Notes: generated by a model from the letters alone, not told the origin. Shown: positions 8,868-18,674, counted from the first letter of the stretch. The stretch is 64,000 nucleotides of DNA from Shewanella psychrophila (GCF_002005305.1 NZ_CP014782.1:2604001-2668000), one strand, 5' to 3'. Numbers and translations are program-made.

Positions 8868-9536
8868 ATGATCGACTTATATACCGCCGCAACCCCCAAT
8901 GGCCACAAAATATCTATCGCCCTAGAAGAGATGGGATTGGAGTATAGTGTTCATCACTTGGATTTGATGCAAGCCGATCAGAAGCAACCTGAATTTCTCG
9001 CGATTAACCCCAATGGCCGTATTCCCGCCATTATCGATAGAGACAATAATGATTTCGCTGTATTCGAGTCCGGTGCCATTCTTATCTATCTAGCCGAAAA
9101 ATCAGGAAAACTCTTGCCTGCACATCCTGACAAGCGCTCACAAACATTACAATGGCTGATGTTCCAGATGTCCGCTGTAGGTCCTATGATGGGTCAGGCG
9201 AATGTGTTCCACCGTTATTTACCAGAGAAAATCCCTACCGCCATCGAGCGCTATCAGAATGAGAGCCGTCGATTATTTGAAATCATGAATCATCAGCTAT
9301 CCGATAACCGCTACCTATCAGGCGACGACTACACCATAGCCGACATAGCCACCTGGCCCTGGGTACGTATATTTGAATGGAGCGGCGTCGATATCTCAGG
9401 ACTCAGGCACCTTGAACGCTGGTTGAATGAGATAGCCAAACGACCAGCAGTTCAGATAGGCATAGTGACCCCCCCCTCATCGGACTTAAGCGATGAGGAG
9501 TTGGCAGATAAGATTAGAAAGATGGTGTCTAAATAA
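8868..9536 (+). CDS. yfcG: Glutathione S-transferase, nu class (YfcG/Ure2p-like)
   Basis: A 222-residue protein closely resembling E. coli YfcG. The thioredoxin-fold N-terminus reads MIDLYTAATPNGHKI, with the Thr/Asn pair that replaces the catalytic Tyr, Ser or Cys of other classes. NPNGRIPAI (cis-Pro loop) and FESGAILIYLAEK (glutathione gamma-glutamyl binding) follow. The C-terminal helical domain has TLQWLMFQMSAVGPMMGQ, IERYQNESRRL and YTIADIATWPWV. Nu-class enzymes act as glutathione-disulfide reductases in the cytoplasm. The start has a good site (CAGGAG, five Ts, ATG). It appears monocistronic. Whether it is the strict orthologue of YfcG or of YghU is not settled. Confidence 0.85.
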   Translation: MIDLYTAATPNGHKISIALEEMGLEYSVHHLDLMQADQKQPEFLAINPNGRIPAIIDRDNNDFAVFESGAILIYLAEKSGKLLPAHPDKRSQTLQWLMFQMSAVGPMMGQANVFHRYLPEKIPTAIERYQNESRRLFEIMNHQLSDNRYLSGDDYTIADIATWPWVRIFEWSGVDISGLRHLERWLNEIAKRPAVQIGIVTPPSSDLSDEELADKIRKMVSK

Positions 9537-9562
9537 CCTCTATTATCCTTGCATCGGTCTCG

Positions 9563-9880
9563 CTAAAGCAACTTATAGGAGATGACGTAAAGTTGTTCTG
9601 TGTTTGGATAAACCTTACTGATTATCTCCTTTAGCTTTGGCAATTCAAGGTATTCTTGCTGGGCGTGAAACTCATTAATCTCACTGAATAGAATTGGCTC
9701 TACCGACTCTATTTCTATGTCGCAAACCTTAATATTGGTCTCTAATGTAAACACTTCGACCTGAGTACCCGGCACATAGTGACACTCGGACTCATCCCTA
9801 ATGGTGATGGTTTTCTTCCCCGATGCAACGAAGGGGGTGAGCATTTCAAAAAAGCTGATTGTTGTAGGTACTTCTTTCAT
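9563..9880 (-). CDS. yqfB: N4-acetylcytidine amidohydrolase, ASCH domain
   Basis: The ATG at 9880 gives 105 residues, matching the roughly 103-residue E. coli YqfB; a TTG twelve bases upstream is also in frame but has no better ribosome-binding site. The motif GKKTITIRDES near residue 24 carries the Lys and Thr used in catalysis by YqfB, and HAQQEYLELPKLKEIISKVYP carries the conserved Glu; the end (LYVISYKLL) also matches. The enzyme hydrolyses N4-acetylcytidine to cytidine and acetate in the cytoplasm. It is convergent with the GST gene and appears monocistronic. Confidence 0.85.
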   Translation of the reverse strand: MKEVPTTISFFEMLTPFVASGKKTITIRDESECHYVPGTQVEVFTLETNIKVCDIEIESVEPILFSEINEFHAQQEYLELPKLKEIISKVYPNTEQLYVISYKLL

Positions 9881-10042
9881 TGATAAATCCAAATGTTCTA
9901 TTCAGTTAATTCAACCGATCTAGTCTGCCCTGCCGCAGCTAGACCCATTCTTTTAAGGGACCAATTCTGTGCTCATTCCTCAGCTAAGCCATCATCTCAA
10001 ATCCGTTGCAAACACTGAAGCTGTATTTCCCGCTTCTATGAG

Positions 10043-12139
10043 CTATTCGGTTTTAAACTTATTTAACTCGACTCGAAGATCCCCCGCACTCCCCTCCAAT
10101 TCAACACTTGTGGTAACCGCAGAAGTCATGCTGTCCATCACATCGATTGCCGTATCATTAATCACCACTACGTTACGATTAATCTCTTCAGCCACGGCAC
10201 TTTGCTCCTCTGCGGCAGAAGCGATTTGATTATTCATGTCATTTATAACTTCAATCGCCTGATTGATCTCAGCAAGTGCTTGTTGAGCAGCTTGCGTTTC
10301 CTCTTTTGTCCCCATTGCTTGGTGTTGGCTTTCTTGCATCAAATCAACAATAGACTGGGTTTCAGTTTCCAAGCGAGCCAGCATTCTGCGGATTTCTTCG
10401 GTCGAACTCTGAGTCCGGGTTGCCAGATTACGCACTTCATCGGCAACTACAGCAAAACCGCGTCCAGCCTCACCCGCTCGTGCAGCCTCAATGGCAGCAT
10501 TAAGTGCGAGTAAATTAGTCTGGTCAGCAATCCCACCTATCTCAGATAAGATCCCCTGTATCGCTGCACTGGACTTAGCTAAATTTTGAGTTTGTCCTTG
10601 AGCACTGTTGATCTTTAATGCTAAATCACTCACAGCCAAAACCGTATTGTTCATCTGTTTCATGCCACTAACACTATTGGATTGAACCTGACTGGCAGCC
10701 GCAGCCGCTTGAACAGCCGAACTGGCAATTTCCTGCGCCGTCGCACTCATCTCATTAATGGCCGTAGCGAGAGAGTTGACCTCATTAACTTGGCTCAGTA
10801 ACTTCTGTTTGGAATCTTCTGCTTGTAGCTTGCCCTTAGCCGAGCTCAGCTCAACCTGTTCAGCCGTCTGCATAACAGTACCTAATGTCTCCTGTAAACG
10901 GATTAAAAAGATATTAAACCAATGTGCTAGCTGCGCCGTTTCATCCTTACCATTTTTTTCAATACGATAGGTTAGATCACCATCACCCTCGGCAACATCT
11001 TTAAAGCGTTCAACAAGATTAGTGAGTACTCTTCCCAGAGAGTTACCTATCATGGTCATGGCAATAATCCCCAGCATGATAGCGAAGAGACCAGCTAAAA
11101 CCCCTTGTTTAATGGCCCCCTCATTCTGTCTATCGCTCCAGGCTTCAAACTCTGTGATCCCTTGGGTCAGTTTACTTCTGGGAACAGAGACCATCACGAT
11201 CCAATGAGAGTCAGAGGTGTTAACTGAGGTAATCGCATATTCTTGGGAACCTATGGACATCAAGCCACTTTCTGGTTGGCGGGCTAATGCTTGAATATCA
11301 GACCATTGAGAAGATAATTGCCTAGAAACTTTTTTACCGACTTGTGATGGTGCGCCACTGTTAGCGAGCACAGCTCCTTTCCAGGATGCAATAATAATAT
11401 TACTTTCACCATCAAATAATTTATGCGCCAGCTTTTCACTCTGCCCCTGAAGCTCTGACAGGGATAAATCGAAACCTAAGCTACCAATAATGCTTCCGTT
11501 CACTTTTATGGGTTGGCTAATCGTCGTGATCAATTCATCTCTACCACGAACCGGATAAATATAGGGCTCCATAACGAAGGTATGCCCAGTTTCAAACGGC
11601 ATTAAGTGCCAATCGTCCGTCCGCTCCCCATTACTATTGAGCGTGGTGTTATTGAAGCTCTCCATCGCAACGGCATCGAAGCTATTGTTGGAATTAGGAG
11701 AAAAGAAAGGAGCTAGATAGCCCTTACTATTGATTGCCCCAGCAATGTTAACTTCCGATTCTGCGAGCCAGGTTTTTTGCTCCCATACCATATAGCCTGC
11801 AAATACGGCTTTGTCCTGAACCTCTAGCGCGGCGATAAATTGTTTTACTATGGTATCCGCACCGACCCCATTGGTTCCGCTCAACTCTATGATTGATCTC
11901 ACTTGATTTAAATTAGCAAGCACCGGAAATAATTGAGTCTCTATTATTTTTCCCTGCTCCGACGCCGTGGATTTTAAATGGAAATTAATCGCATCATTCA
12001 ACTGAATCTTGACCCTATCTGTCACCTGCTGACTCACCGTCGTATATGCATTCGTTGTCATACCCATAGCAATGAGTAACGTAAACGTCATTGCTACCCC
12101 CGCACTTACAGCTATTCGAGTTCTGATGGTTTTAAACAC
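10043..12139 (-). CDS. Methyl-accepting chemotaxis protein with Cache sensor
   Basis: I choose the GTG at 12139 because GAAGGA lies six bases ahead of it and the protein then starts FKTIRTRIAVSAG, an ordinary chemoreceptor opening; an in-frame ATG at 12211 would add 24 residues that look non-native. The 698-residue protein has a first membrane helix (about 10-30), a periplasmic double-Cache region (about 35-345), a second helix (AGLFAIMLGIIAMTMIG), a HAMP domain with GDGDLTYRIE, and the cytoplasmic signalling hairpin IADQTNLLALNAAIEAARAGEAGRGFAVVADEVR. It signals to CheA/CheW. The ligand cannot be told from the sequence, and no che genes are nearby. Confidence 0.9.
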   Translation of the reverse strand: MFKTIRTRIAVSAGVAMTFTLLIAMGMTTNAYTTVSQQVTDRVKIQLNDAINFHLKSTASEQGKIIETQLFPVLANLNQVRSIIELSGTNGVGADTIVKQFIAALEVQDKAVFAGYMVWEQKTWLAESEVNIAGAINSKGYLAPFFSPNSNNSFDAVAMESFNNTTLNSNGERTDDWHLMPFETGHTFVMEPYIYPVRGRDELITTISQPIKVNGSIIGSLGFDLSLSELQGQSEKLAHKLFDGESNIIIASWKGAVLANSGAPSQVGKKVSRQLSSQWSDIQALARQPESGLMSIGSQEYAITSVNTSDSHWIVMVSVPRSKLTQGITEFEAWSDRQNEGAIKQGVLAGLFAIMLGIIAMTMIGNSLGRVLTNLVERFKDVAEGDGDLTYRIEKNGKDETAQLAHWFNIFLIRLQETLGTVMQTAEQVELSSAKGKLQAEDSKQKLLSQVNEVNSLATAINEMSATAQEIASSAVQAAAAASQVQSNSVSGMKQMNNTVLAVSDLALKINSAQGQTQNLAKSSAAIQGILSEIGGIADQTNLLALNAAIEAARAGEAGRGFAVVADEVRNLATRTQSSTEEIRRMLARLETETQSIVDLMQESQHQAMGTKEETQAAQQALAEINQAIEVINDMNNQIASAAEEQSAVAEEINRNVVVINDTAIDVMDSMTSAVTTSVELEGSAGDLRVELNKFKTE

Positions 12140-12350
12140 AAAAAATCCTTCTTTATTAGTATCATTACTGGATTGAGAGCCTCCTTGAAAAGATGCCCCT
12201 AAACCCATCATTGTAATTCAAGAATATGAACAGAATGCATCAAGATATGAATAGGATGTGAACAGGAGTGTAAATTTTGTAAACCCGCGCAAAGTAACCA
12301 AGTGAAGGCAGGCAATAAGAGAAATAAGAAGAGCTAAAGCGGAGCGAGTA

Positions 12351-12839
12351 CTAGTTAACCCTCCGCTGGTATTTAGCTGAGGTAATGTATTGCCCGAATG
12401 TTTCACACCAGACGATAACGGTATTATATTGAGAAGGGTCAATACTGACACTCATAGGCAGGATAAAATTCTCAAATGTCTTCACTTCACCGACTTGAAC
12501 CATAGACGACTTCAATCGATTAAAATCTGCTTCCGTTTCCACAAACTCAGGAGACAGATAAAGTTTATAATCCGGTCCGGGAGAGAGACTCCCAGAAAAA
12601 GAGACAGAATCTGAGCCGATTGAGACTTCCCCCTCCCCCCAATGCAAAGCATCGCTATCTTCTCTATCCCGAGAAAATTCAGCCACAAATAAGCTGTTCT
12701 TTGCAGCCAATACTAATACTTGACTATCGGGCCCTGCGGGTGCGATCAGTATGGGCAAATAATATATTCCCAGCGCAAATCCGCCACCCACAGCCAGCAC
12801 ATGGGAAAGCACAAGAGCTAAAATCGACCATTTTTTCAT
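12351..12839 (-). CDS. DM13-domain membrane-anchored protein
   Basis: A 162-residue protein with one N-terminal membrane helix or uncleaved signal (residues about 5-30) and a DM13 domain: GEVSIGSDSVSFSGSLSPGPDYKLYLSP, then VIVWCETFGQYITSAKYQ at the end. DM13 was proposed as a redox or electron-transfer domain because of its conserved Cys, which is present here in VWCETF. The domain therefore faces the periplasm. The start has TAGGACATAAC before the ATG. It sits between a chemoreceptor and a DUF3955 gene on the same strand, with no functional link apparent. Confidence 0.75.
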   Translation of the reverse strand: MKKWSILALVLSHVLAVGGGFALGIYYLPILIAPAGPDSQVLVLAAKNSLFVAEFSRDREDSDALHWGEGEVSIGSDSVSFSGSLSPGPDYKLYLSPEFVETEADFNRLKSSMVQVGEVKTFENFILPMSVSIDPSQYNTVIVWCETFGQYITSAKYQRRVN

Positions 12840-12927
12840 GTTATGTCCTAATCTAACCTATTCCTGCTCGCCCCTGAAGATACCAGACTTGTATCCGGTG
12901 AGCACCATTACAATTGCAATCACCAAA

Positions 12928-13146
12928 CTATTTCTTAGCAAAGAATCGACCAATAAAGACCAGCAAGATGATAATTATCCCCAGACATAGACTGAAAACC
13001 CCCAAGGGCAAAAATAAGCTTTCATGGAGGAATCCTTTTTCATCAACATATTGGTAGAAAGTATTTTCCAACAAGAGAAAAACACCACCTAACAGTAACA
13101 AGAAGACAGAAATAACAACCGCTTTTTTTCCAACTTTTTGACTCAT
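12928..13146 (-). CDS. Small membrane protein, DUF3955 family
   Basis: A 72-residue protein with two membrane helices (about 8-27 and 44-68) separated by the loop LENTFYQYVDEKGFLHESLFLPLG, which is the DUF3955 signature. No function is known to me for this family. The start is supported by GAGGCGTAA before the ATG. It is followed 88 nt downstream by the DM13 gene in the same direction. Confidence 0.75.
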   Translation of the reverse strand: MSQKVGKKAVVISVFLLLLGGVFLLLENTFYQYVDEKGFLHESLFLPLGVFSLCLGIIIILLVFIGRFFAKK

Positions 13147-13352
13147 TTACGCCTCATCACATGGATATAAATTTGTCAGCAATTCTAAGGCTGAGAAACC
13201 CATGGAGCAAGCGATAGATTACATTTAAACAGCAACCTTCAAACACCAAAACAATATCAACAAACCATATAAAAAATCTAACCACCTTGATTCGAAGCTG
13301 CTCACTTCTGTTATAATCCAGCCCAGATAAATACCATCCTAGATAACTACCC

Positions 13353-14828
13353 ATGGGCGACGCCTTGAATACTAGCAACTCTGATTCAACAAGCAATTCA
13401 ACTGCAGGCTCAACAGCTGATGACCAACTCTCAATCGTGACATTTCTAAACGAGGTCAAAGCGACCTCGTTTGAAGCTATAAGCGCCGAGACACCGGCGC
13501 AAAAGCGTGCGCTTAGCTATGCCAATACCATACTTCAACTATTTACTCAGGTAATGGAAAAGCAGCAACCGGCTGACCGGGTTGTGGGGGAATATTTTAG
13601 AATCAATAAGAAGCATGGCTCTAAAGACAGACGTGTGATCCGTGAAAGTTTATTTGCCCTGTTTCGTTGGTGGGGATGGTTAAACAAGTTCAACACTAAT
13701 ACCGGTACTAATACTGGCACTAGCACAGTAAATACAGGCACCCAAGCATGGTTCACTATGCTTACAGTCAATGCGCGATTAGAGTCTCACTCTTGGGAAC
13801 CCTTTATTACAGCCTGGGCTGGCTTTTCTGGACAGGAAAAACAGCTCTCTCTTGACGGTGAAACACGTTTAGAGAATGCTTCGGAAAAATGTGACTGGCT
13901 AACAGAGCAATTTCCAGCAATCAGGTTTTCAACCGATGAACTTGTTCCTGACTGGTTTTGGCAGACTTGCCCCACTCAAGATGCCGAGCAGCGCTTAGCT
14001 ATGGTAGAGGCTCTCTCTTCACGCCCGCCTATTTGGGCCAGAGTACAAAATATCGACATCGATGAGGCTATAGATAAACTAGCTAAATTAGATATTACAG
14101 CCACGGCGAGTGAGTATTTTAGCGATAGCATCAGCCTTGGCCACAAGAGCATCAATCTCAACGGCATGTCACTATATCGCGAAGGCGAACTTGAGATACA
14201 AGACCTAGGCTCACAAGTTGTCGGGCAAATCTGTGCTCCTAACCCAAATGATAACTGGTGGGATACCTGCAGTGGCGCAGGTGGTAAGAGCCTCCAATTA
14301 AGATCTTTGATGTTAGCCCAAGACAAACAAGCTAAGGGGACTATTGTCGCCTCAGATGTGCGCCGTAAACCATTAGAAGAGCTTGCAAAGCGAGCTAAAC
14401 GTGCCAGTTTTAGAGGAATAACAGCTTCTCCCTGGAAATCAGATGAACTGCCTGTGCCTCCTAATCACTTCGATGGCGTACTTGTCGATGCACCTTGTAG
14501 TTGCACAGGCACCTGGCGACGTAACCCAGATATGCGCTGGATAGATGTTATTGATTCAGTGAATGACAAGCCCAACCTACAGCTGGATATCCTCACTCGC
14601 TCCAGTCGGGCGGTAAAAGTCGGTGGCACCTTGGTATATGCCACCTGTTCTCTGTCTCCCTTAGAGAATGAAGATGTAGTCAATGCCTTTTTGGCCAAGC
14701 ACTCAAAGTTTGAGCTAGAAATAACCAGGCATCCATTTACTGGCATAGAGGCTACAATGCACACGGTGCTGCCATATCAAGCCGATACCGATGGTATGTT
14801 CGTGGCTCGAATGAAAAGAAAATCGTGA
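13353..14828 (+). CDS. RsmB/NOP2-Sun family RNA (cytosine-C5) methyltransferase
   Basis: A 491-residue cytoplasmic protein. The C-terminal half is a SAM-dependent Rossmann methyltransferase: DLGSQVVGQI and DTCSGAGGKSLQL (SAM-binding motif I, near residue 310), DAPCSCTGTWRRNPDMRW (motif IV, with the Cys that releases product) and LVYATCSLSPLENED (motif VI, with the nucleophilic Cys). The N-terminal half resembles the RNA-binding helical region of RsmB. It has two oddities: a Ser/Thr/Asn-rich start (residues 6-22) and a Thr-Gly-Asn repeat near residue 112 that looks like a slippage-prone insert. No good ribosome-binding site precedes the ATG at 13353, so the start is uncertain. The exact RNA target is not shown by the sequence. 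A terminator follows. Confidence 0.85.
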   Translation: MGDALNTSNSDSTSNSTAGSTADDQLSIVTFLNEVKATSFEAISAETPAQKRALSYANTILQLFTQVMEKQQPADRVVGEYFRINKKHGSKDRRVIRESLFALFRWWGWLNKFNTNTGTNTGTSTVNTGTQAWFTMLTVNARLESHSWEPFITAWAGFSGQEKQLSLDGETRLENASEKCDWLTEQFPAIRFSTDELVPDWFWQTCPTQDAEQRLAMVEALSSRPPIWARVQNIDIDEAIDKLAKLDITATASEYFSDSISLGHKSINLNGMSLYREGELEIQDLGSQVVGQICAPNPNDNWWDTCSGAGGKSLQLRSLMLAQDKQAKGTIVASDVRRKPLEELAKRAKRASFRGITASPWKSDELPVPPNHFDGVLVDAPCSCTGTWRRNPDMRWIDVIDSVNDKPNLQLDILTRSSRAVKVGGTLVYATCSLSPLENEDVVNAFLAKHSKFELEITRHPFTGIEATMHTVLPYQADTDGMFVARMKRKS

Positions 14829-14861
14829 GAAATCGATAGCAAGTTAATAGCAATAGTATAG

Positions 14862-14886
14862 AGACGACCTCAAGGTCGTCTTTTTA
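14862..14886 (+). terminator. Intrinsic terminator after the RNA methyltransferase
   Basis: The stem AGACGACC/GGTCGTCT has a two- to three-base loop and is followed by TTTTTATT. It lies 34 nt after the stop codon. Confidence 0.85.
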
Positions 14887-15070
14887 TTGCCCTGTGATTC
14901 ATCTACTCCTGCATTCCAATATCTGTAACTATTCAATATTTGTAGCGACAACGCAAAACCTTGTCATCTTCCTGTCATCTTGCTTTCCTAGAATCAGCTT
15001 TACCCCCTGTTTACCGGCTGGTATTAGGTACTAATTTTACCAATCAGCATTAAGCAAAAATAATTCGGAT

Positions 15071-15253
15071 ATGAACATGTCAAATTTCTACGATAGTGAT
15101 GATTTACTTTGGGATAGCCAAATCGGCAGTGATAGTGACAACGAAGAGCACCAAGGTAAGCACAAGAGCAAGCGTAATAAGCACAGACGCAGGCAGTTAT
15201 TAGATCTAAAGCGTCAGCAGGGTGAGCCACTCTCCGAGCAGTATCAAGCTTAG
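15071..15253 (+). CDS. Small charged protein of unknown function
   Basis: A 60-codon frame with an acidic N-terminal half (NFYDSDDLLWDSQIGSDSDNEE) and a strongly basic second half (KHKSKRNKHRRRQLLDLKRQQGE). The charge split is typical of small conserved cytoplasmic proteins annotated only as hypothetical in this group; it weakly recalls the PA3496-type proteins, but I cannot confirm that. An alternative ATG lies two codons in (15077). The ribosome-binding site is weak. It stands alone between a terminator and a 239-bp gap. Confidence 0.5.
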   Translation: MNMSNFYDSDDLLWDSQIGSDSDNEEHQGKHKSKRNKHRRRQLLDLKRQQGEPLSEQYQA

Positions 15254-15358
15254 ATAGGCTAACAAGATTAAAATTTATAGGTTCTAGGACCTAGTTCCCA
15301 GAACCTTACTCCTTTCCTCCAACCCACCCCGACCACTTGTTAATTTTTTGTATAAAAA

Positions 15359-15374
15359 TTGGATAAATGTCCAA
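15359..15374. promoter_or_regulatory. Inverted repeat upstream of the oxidoreductase fusion gene
   Basis: TTGGATAAATGTCCAA has five-base arms around a six-base spacer, about 120 bp before the start at 15493. It could be an operator; no regulator gene is adjacent. Confidence 0.25.
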
Positions 15375-15492
15375 ATCCTTCATAGGCTTATCTGTACCTT
15401 CGCGCAAACATCAACTATCAACTCACTGTTAAACAAAAACAGTCTCTATCACAAATGCGCTTAACCACTTCTATGCCAAAAGGAAATAGGAC

Positions 15493-18400
15493 ATGGAACA
15501 ACTTCGACCTAACTTCATCTACCCTCCCGGATCTATGCTGATGCACTCACCACTGGTGCTTAACAGGGCTGACATGTATGGTTTTTTCATGAAAGGCAAA
15601 CAGGCCAACCTGCAACGTTCCATCGATACTTGCCTCAATCAAGTGGCTGGTAGCGAAATGTACTTTAAGGTACTTTCACCTTATATATTAACCAGCTTCA
15701 CCCGAGTCGATAAGGCTTATTCAGCATATCCCGAGGACAGGGATAAAGGCTGGATACAGGAAACCGATATTATTACTTGGGTCATGATTGGCAGGCAAGA
15801 AAGTGCCGACAGTGATGATATCAGTCACGTGTATTTTCATCCCTTGTTCACCTTCGTCAATGATGCCATGGCACTAATTAATGGCCGTGAGTTGTTTGGT
15901 TACCCCAAATACATGTGCGAGTATGAGATGCCCCAGCCAGGTGAGCCGCTCACGAAGCTGAGTTTGTCAGCCAAGAGCTTTAAAGAGTTTTCACCGGAGA
16001 CTGAACTGGCGTTTCATCCTCTATTAACGGTCGATTGCGAAGCTCAAGAAGAAGATCAGCTCAGCACGTTAGAGGCCATCACCAAAACCTGGCAACTTTT
16101 TAAAGACCAAACCGACTTCATTCCCGAGCTCGACAGACTCGGTGAAAACCAGCTATTTAGTTTGCTGTTCAAACCCGCTATCGATCAAATATTTCTCAAA
16201 CAACTACCTGATTCAGCCGGAGAAAAAGCTGTCTATCAGGCCATAACATCCTCACCCGCTAAGGTCAATAGAGTCCATTCCTTGTCACTGCTGGAAAATG
16301 ATCTTTTAGCCACCATCTTCGACAATGCCAGCTTCCCGTTAAAAGAGTCATTAGGCGTCGAGCTAGGCGAGCAAAACGTGCTTCTGCCCTATCATGTTAA
16401 CTTTGACTTCGAAGTCCCCCAAGGCGAAGTATTGGTCGATAACTCATTGCTCAAGAAGGAGAAAATAGCCATACTCGGCGGTGGCGTCGCCGCCATGAGC
16501 GCAGCAATGTGTTTGACCGAGCAACCGGGCTGGCAGAACAAATATGAAATAGATGTCTACCAACTAGGCTGGCGCATTGGTGGCAAGGGGGCCAGTGGGC
16601 GAAACGCCGAGCAAGGCCAACGAATCGAAGAGCACGGCCTGCATATCTGGTTTGGTTTTTATCAAAATGCCTTCAGTCTGATGCGCAAAGCCTATGAAGA
16701 ACTCAACCGACCAGCGGGTGCACCTCTGGCAACCTTCTTGGATGCCTTCAAACCCCACAGTTTTATCGTGCTACAGGAAGATGTCGGCGGGGAGTCTGAC
16801 AGTTGGCCCATAGAGTTTCCGCTCAGAGATGGACTCCCAGGAGACAGCACAGAAATTTTAACCCTGTGGAAAGTGGTCAAAGCCGCCTTCAGCTGGATAA
16901 GAGAGTGGCTCAAGGAGATGGACGACTTACTCGACGAGGCAGAAAAAGAAACCGCCAAACCCGTACACTGGTTTAGCGAAGACTGGTTCGAACGCCTCAA
17001 AGACAGAATAGAAGACTCGATTGAAGACACCATAGATGACACAAAAGAGAGCCTGGCATCACTGGGAGACTCTATCGAATGTCACCTAAATCAACTCGTC
17101 GGTCGTGAGTGTGACGATCACGCTCACAGCCCGGATGAAGATGATGAAGGGTTTATCGAGTCTGCAGTCGATAGTTTCCGTGCTCGCTTAGAGGAAAGCT
17201 TTGCAGAAAAATTAGAAACTAACGATGAACTTCGAAGGCTGTATATCGCCTCAGATCTTGGTCTAACCATACTTAAGGGCATGTTTGCCGATGGCGTATT
17301 CAAGCAGGGTTTCGATGTGATTAATGACTATGATTACCGTGAGTGGTTGACCAAGCACGGAGCAAATCAAACCTTTACCGTAGACTCGGCTCCGGTCAGA
17401 GGATTCTACGATTTAGTATTCGCCTATGAAAAAGGCAACTTCGATAAACCAAATCTTGAGGCCGGAACCATCATTCGCTCCATGTTGCGTATTGGTCTGT
17501 GCTATCAAGGTGGCGTGATGTGGAAGATGCAGGCTGGCATGGGTGATGTGGTGTTTACCCCTTATTACGAGGTGTTAAAACGCCGCGGGGTAAACTTCCA
17601 TTACTTTAACCAAGTGGATAATTTGGTCTGCAATAACGGTACCATTGAAACGATTGAGATCACCGAGCAGGTTAAGCTTAAAGAGGGCTTAGAAAGTTAT
17701 AACCCCCTTGTTGATGTAAAAGGTTTAGATTGTTGGCCCAGCGCACCACTCTATGAGCAACTAGATAGTGAGCAGGTTCAGCTGCTTAAAGACAATGACA
17801 TCAACCTGGAACACTTCTGGAGTGATTGGCAGTCAGTGTACCAAGATAAATTCGGTGAGCCTCTGCCAAAGAAAAGCTTGGTAAAAGGCCAAGACTTCGA
17901 TCGGGTTATATTCGGTCTATCCATTGGCTCAGTGCCTCATGTTGCAAGCGAAGTCATGGCTCAGAGTGAGCCGCTGACTAAAGCTGTAGAAAAGGTTAAA
18001 ACCGTCGCAACTCAGGCATATCAAGTCTGGCTCAACGAAGATCTGGATGGGATGGGATGGCAATATACGCCAGAGAGTGGCGAGCAACCAGTGCTCTCGG
18101 GTTTTACTGAACCCTTTGATACTTGGGCCTCGATGGATCAGTTAATAGACAAGGAAGACTGGCAAGGCGTGCAACCTAAAAATGCCAGCTACTTCTGCTC
18201 GGCTCTTCCGGTAGAGCATTACCCTCCCCGCTCGGATATTGAATTTCCAGAGCTTAAGGCTCAGCAGGCCAAAGAAGGCGCCATAGGTCAGCTCAACAAT
18301 CAGATCCATAAGCTCTGGAGCAACGTTGGAGAAGCGTTCCGCTGGCAGTGGTTACACGCAGGCGATGAGACGAGTGAAGGCGCTCAAGGACAAACCAGAT

Positions 18401-18645
18401 TTGATAGCCAATACTGGCGCGTCAATATCGATCCCTCTGAGCGTTATGTGATGTCGGTCAAAGGCAGCAGTAAATACCGTATCGATACCGACGGTACAGG
18501 CATAGACAACCTCTATGTCACCGGCGATTGGATTAATACAGGCATCAACGCCAGCTGTGTCGAAGCAGCAACCATGGCTGGTATGCACACCTCAAAAGCC
18601 ATCTGCGGCTACCCTAAGATAATTAAAGGAGAAAAGGACTTTTAA
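15493..18645 (+). CDS. Acetoacetate-decarboxylase-like domain fused to an FAD/NAD(P)-binding oxidoreductase
   Basis: A 1050-residue protein with a good start (AGGAAATAGGAC, ATG). Residues 1 to about 260 resemble the acetoacetate decarboxylase fold (YPPGSMLMHSPLVLNRADMYGFFMKG, then LFGYPKYMCEYEMP). Near residue 327 begins a Rossmann FAD-binding motif (IAILGGGVAAMSAAMCLTE), followed by GWRIGGKGASGRN and EEHGLHIWFGFYQNAF, the layout of the phytoene-desaturase/COG3349 flavoproteins. The C-terminus (DNLYVTGDWINTGINASCVEAATMAG) completes the FAD site. Between them, residues about 455-590 are an acidic, helical, low-complexity insert (EDSIEDTIDDTKE). No signal peptide is seen, so it is probably cytoplasmic or membrane-peripheral. 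The substrate is unknown; lipid or isoprenoid oxidation is an inference from the flavoprotein relatives. Confidence 0.8.
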   Translation: MEQLRPNFIYPPGSMLMHSPLVLNRADMYGFFMKGKQANLQRSIDTCLNQVAGSEMYFKVLSPYILTSFTRVDKAYSAYPEDRDKGWIQETDIITWVMIGRQESADSDDISHVYFHPLFTFVNDAMALINGRELFGYPKYMCEYEMPQPGEPLTKLSLSAKSFKEFSPETELAFHPLLTVDCEAQEEDQLSTLEAITKTWQLFKDQTDFIPELDRLGENQLFSLLFKPAIDQIFLKQLPDSAGEKAVYQAITSSPAKVNRVHSLSLLENDLLATIFDNASFPLKESLGVELGEQNVLLPYHVNFDFEVPQGEVLVDNSLLKKEKIAILGGGVAAMSAAMCLTEQPGWQNKYEIDVYQLGWRIGGKGASGRNAEQGQRIEEHGLHIWFGFYQNAFSLMRKAYEELNRPAGAPLATFLDAFKPHSFIVLQEDVGGESDSWPIEFPLRDGLPGDSTEILTLWKVVKAAFSWIREWLKEMDDLLDEAEKETAKPVHWFSEDWFERLKDRIEDSIEDTIDDTKESLASLGDSIECHLNQLVGRECDDHAHSPDEDDEGFIESAVDSFRARLEESFAEKLETNDELRRLYIASDLGLTILKGMFADGVFKQGFDVINDYDYREWLTKHGANQTFTVDSAPVRGFYDLVFAYEKGNFDKPNLEAGTIIRSMLRIGLCYQGGVMWKMQAGMGDVVFTPYYEVLKRRGVNFHYFNQVDNLVCNNGTIETIEITEQVKLKEGLESYNPLVDVKGLDCWPSAPLYEQLDSEQVQLLKDNDINLEHFWSDWQSVYQDKFGEPLPKKSLVKGQDFDRVIFGLSIGSVPHVASEVMAQSEPLTKAVEKVKTVATQAYQVWLNEDLDGMGWQYTPESGEQPVLSGFTEPFDTWASMDQLIDKEDWQGVQPKNASYFCSALPVEHYPPRSDIEFPELKAQQAKEGAIGQLNNQIHKLWSNVGEAFRWQWLHAGDETSEGAQGQTRFDSQYWRVNIDPSERYVMSVKGSSKYRIDTDGTGIDNLYVTGDWINTGINASCVEAATMAGMHTSKAICGYPKIIKGEKDF

Positions 18646-18674
18646 GCCGAGATGTCATTAATATGGTAATAACG

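Noticed and set aside
12139..12211. Longer N-terminus for the first chemoreceptor
   Set aside because: The GTG at 12139 has a good ribosome-binding site and a normal receptor start; the extra 24 residues look untranslated.
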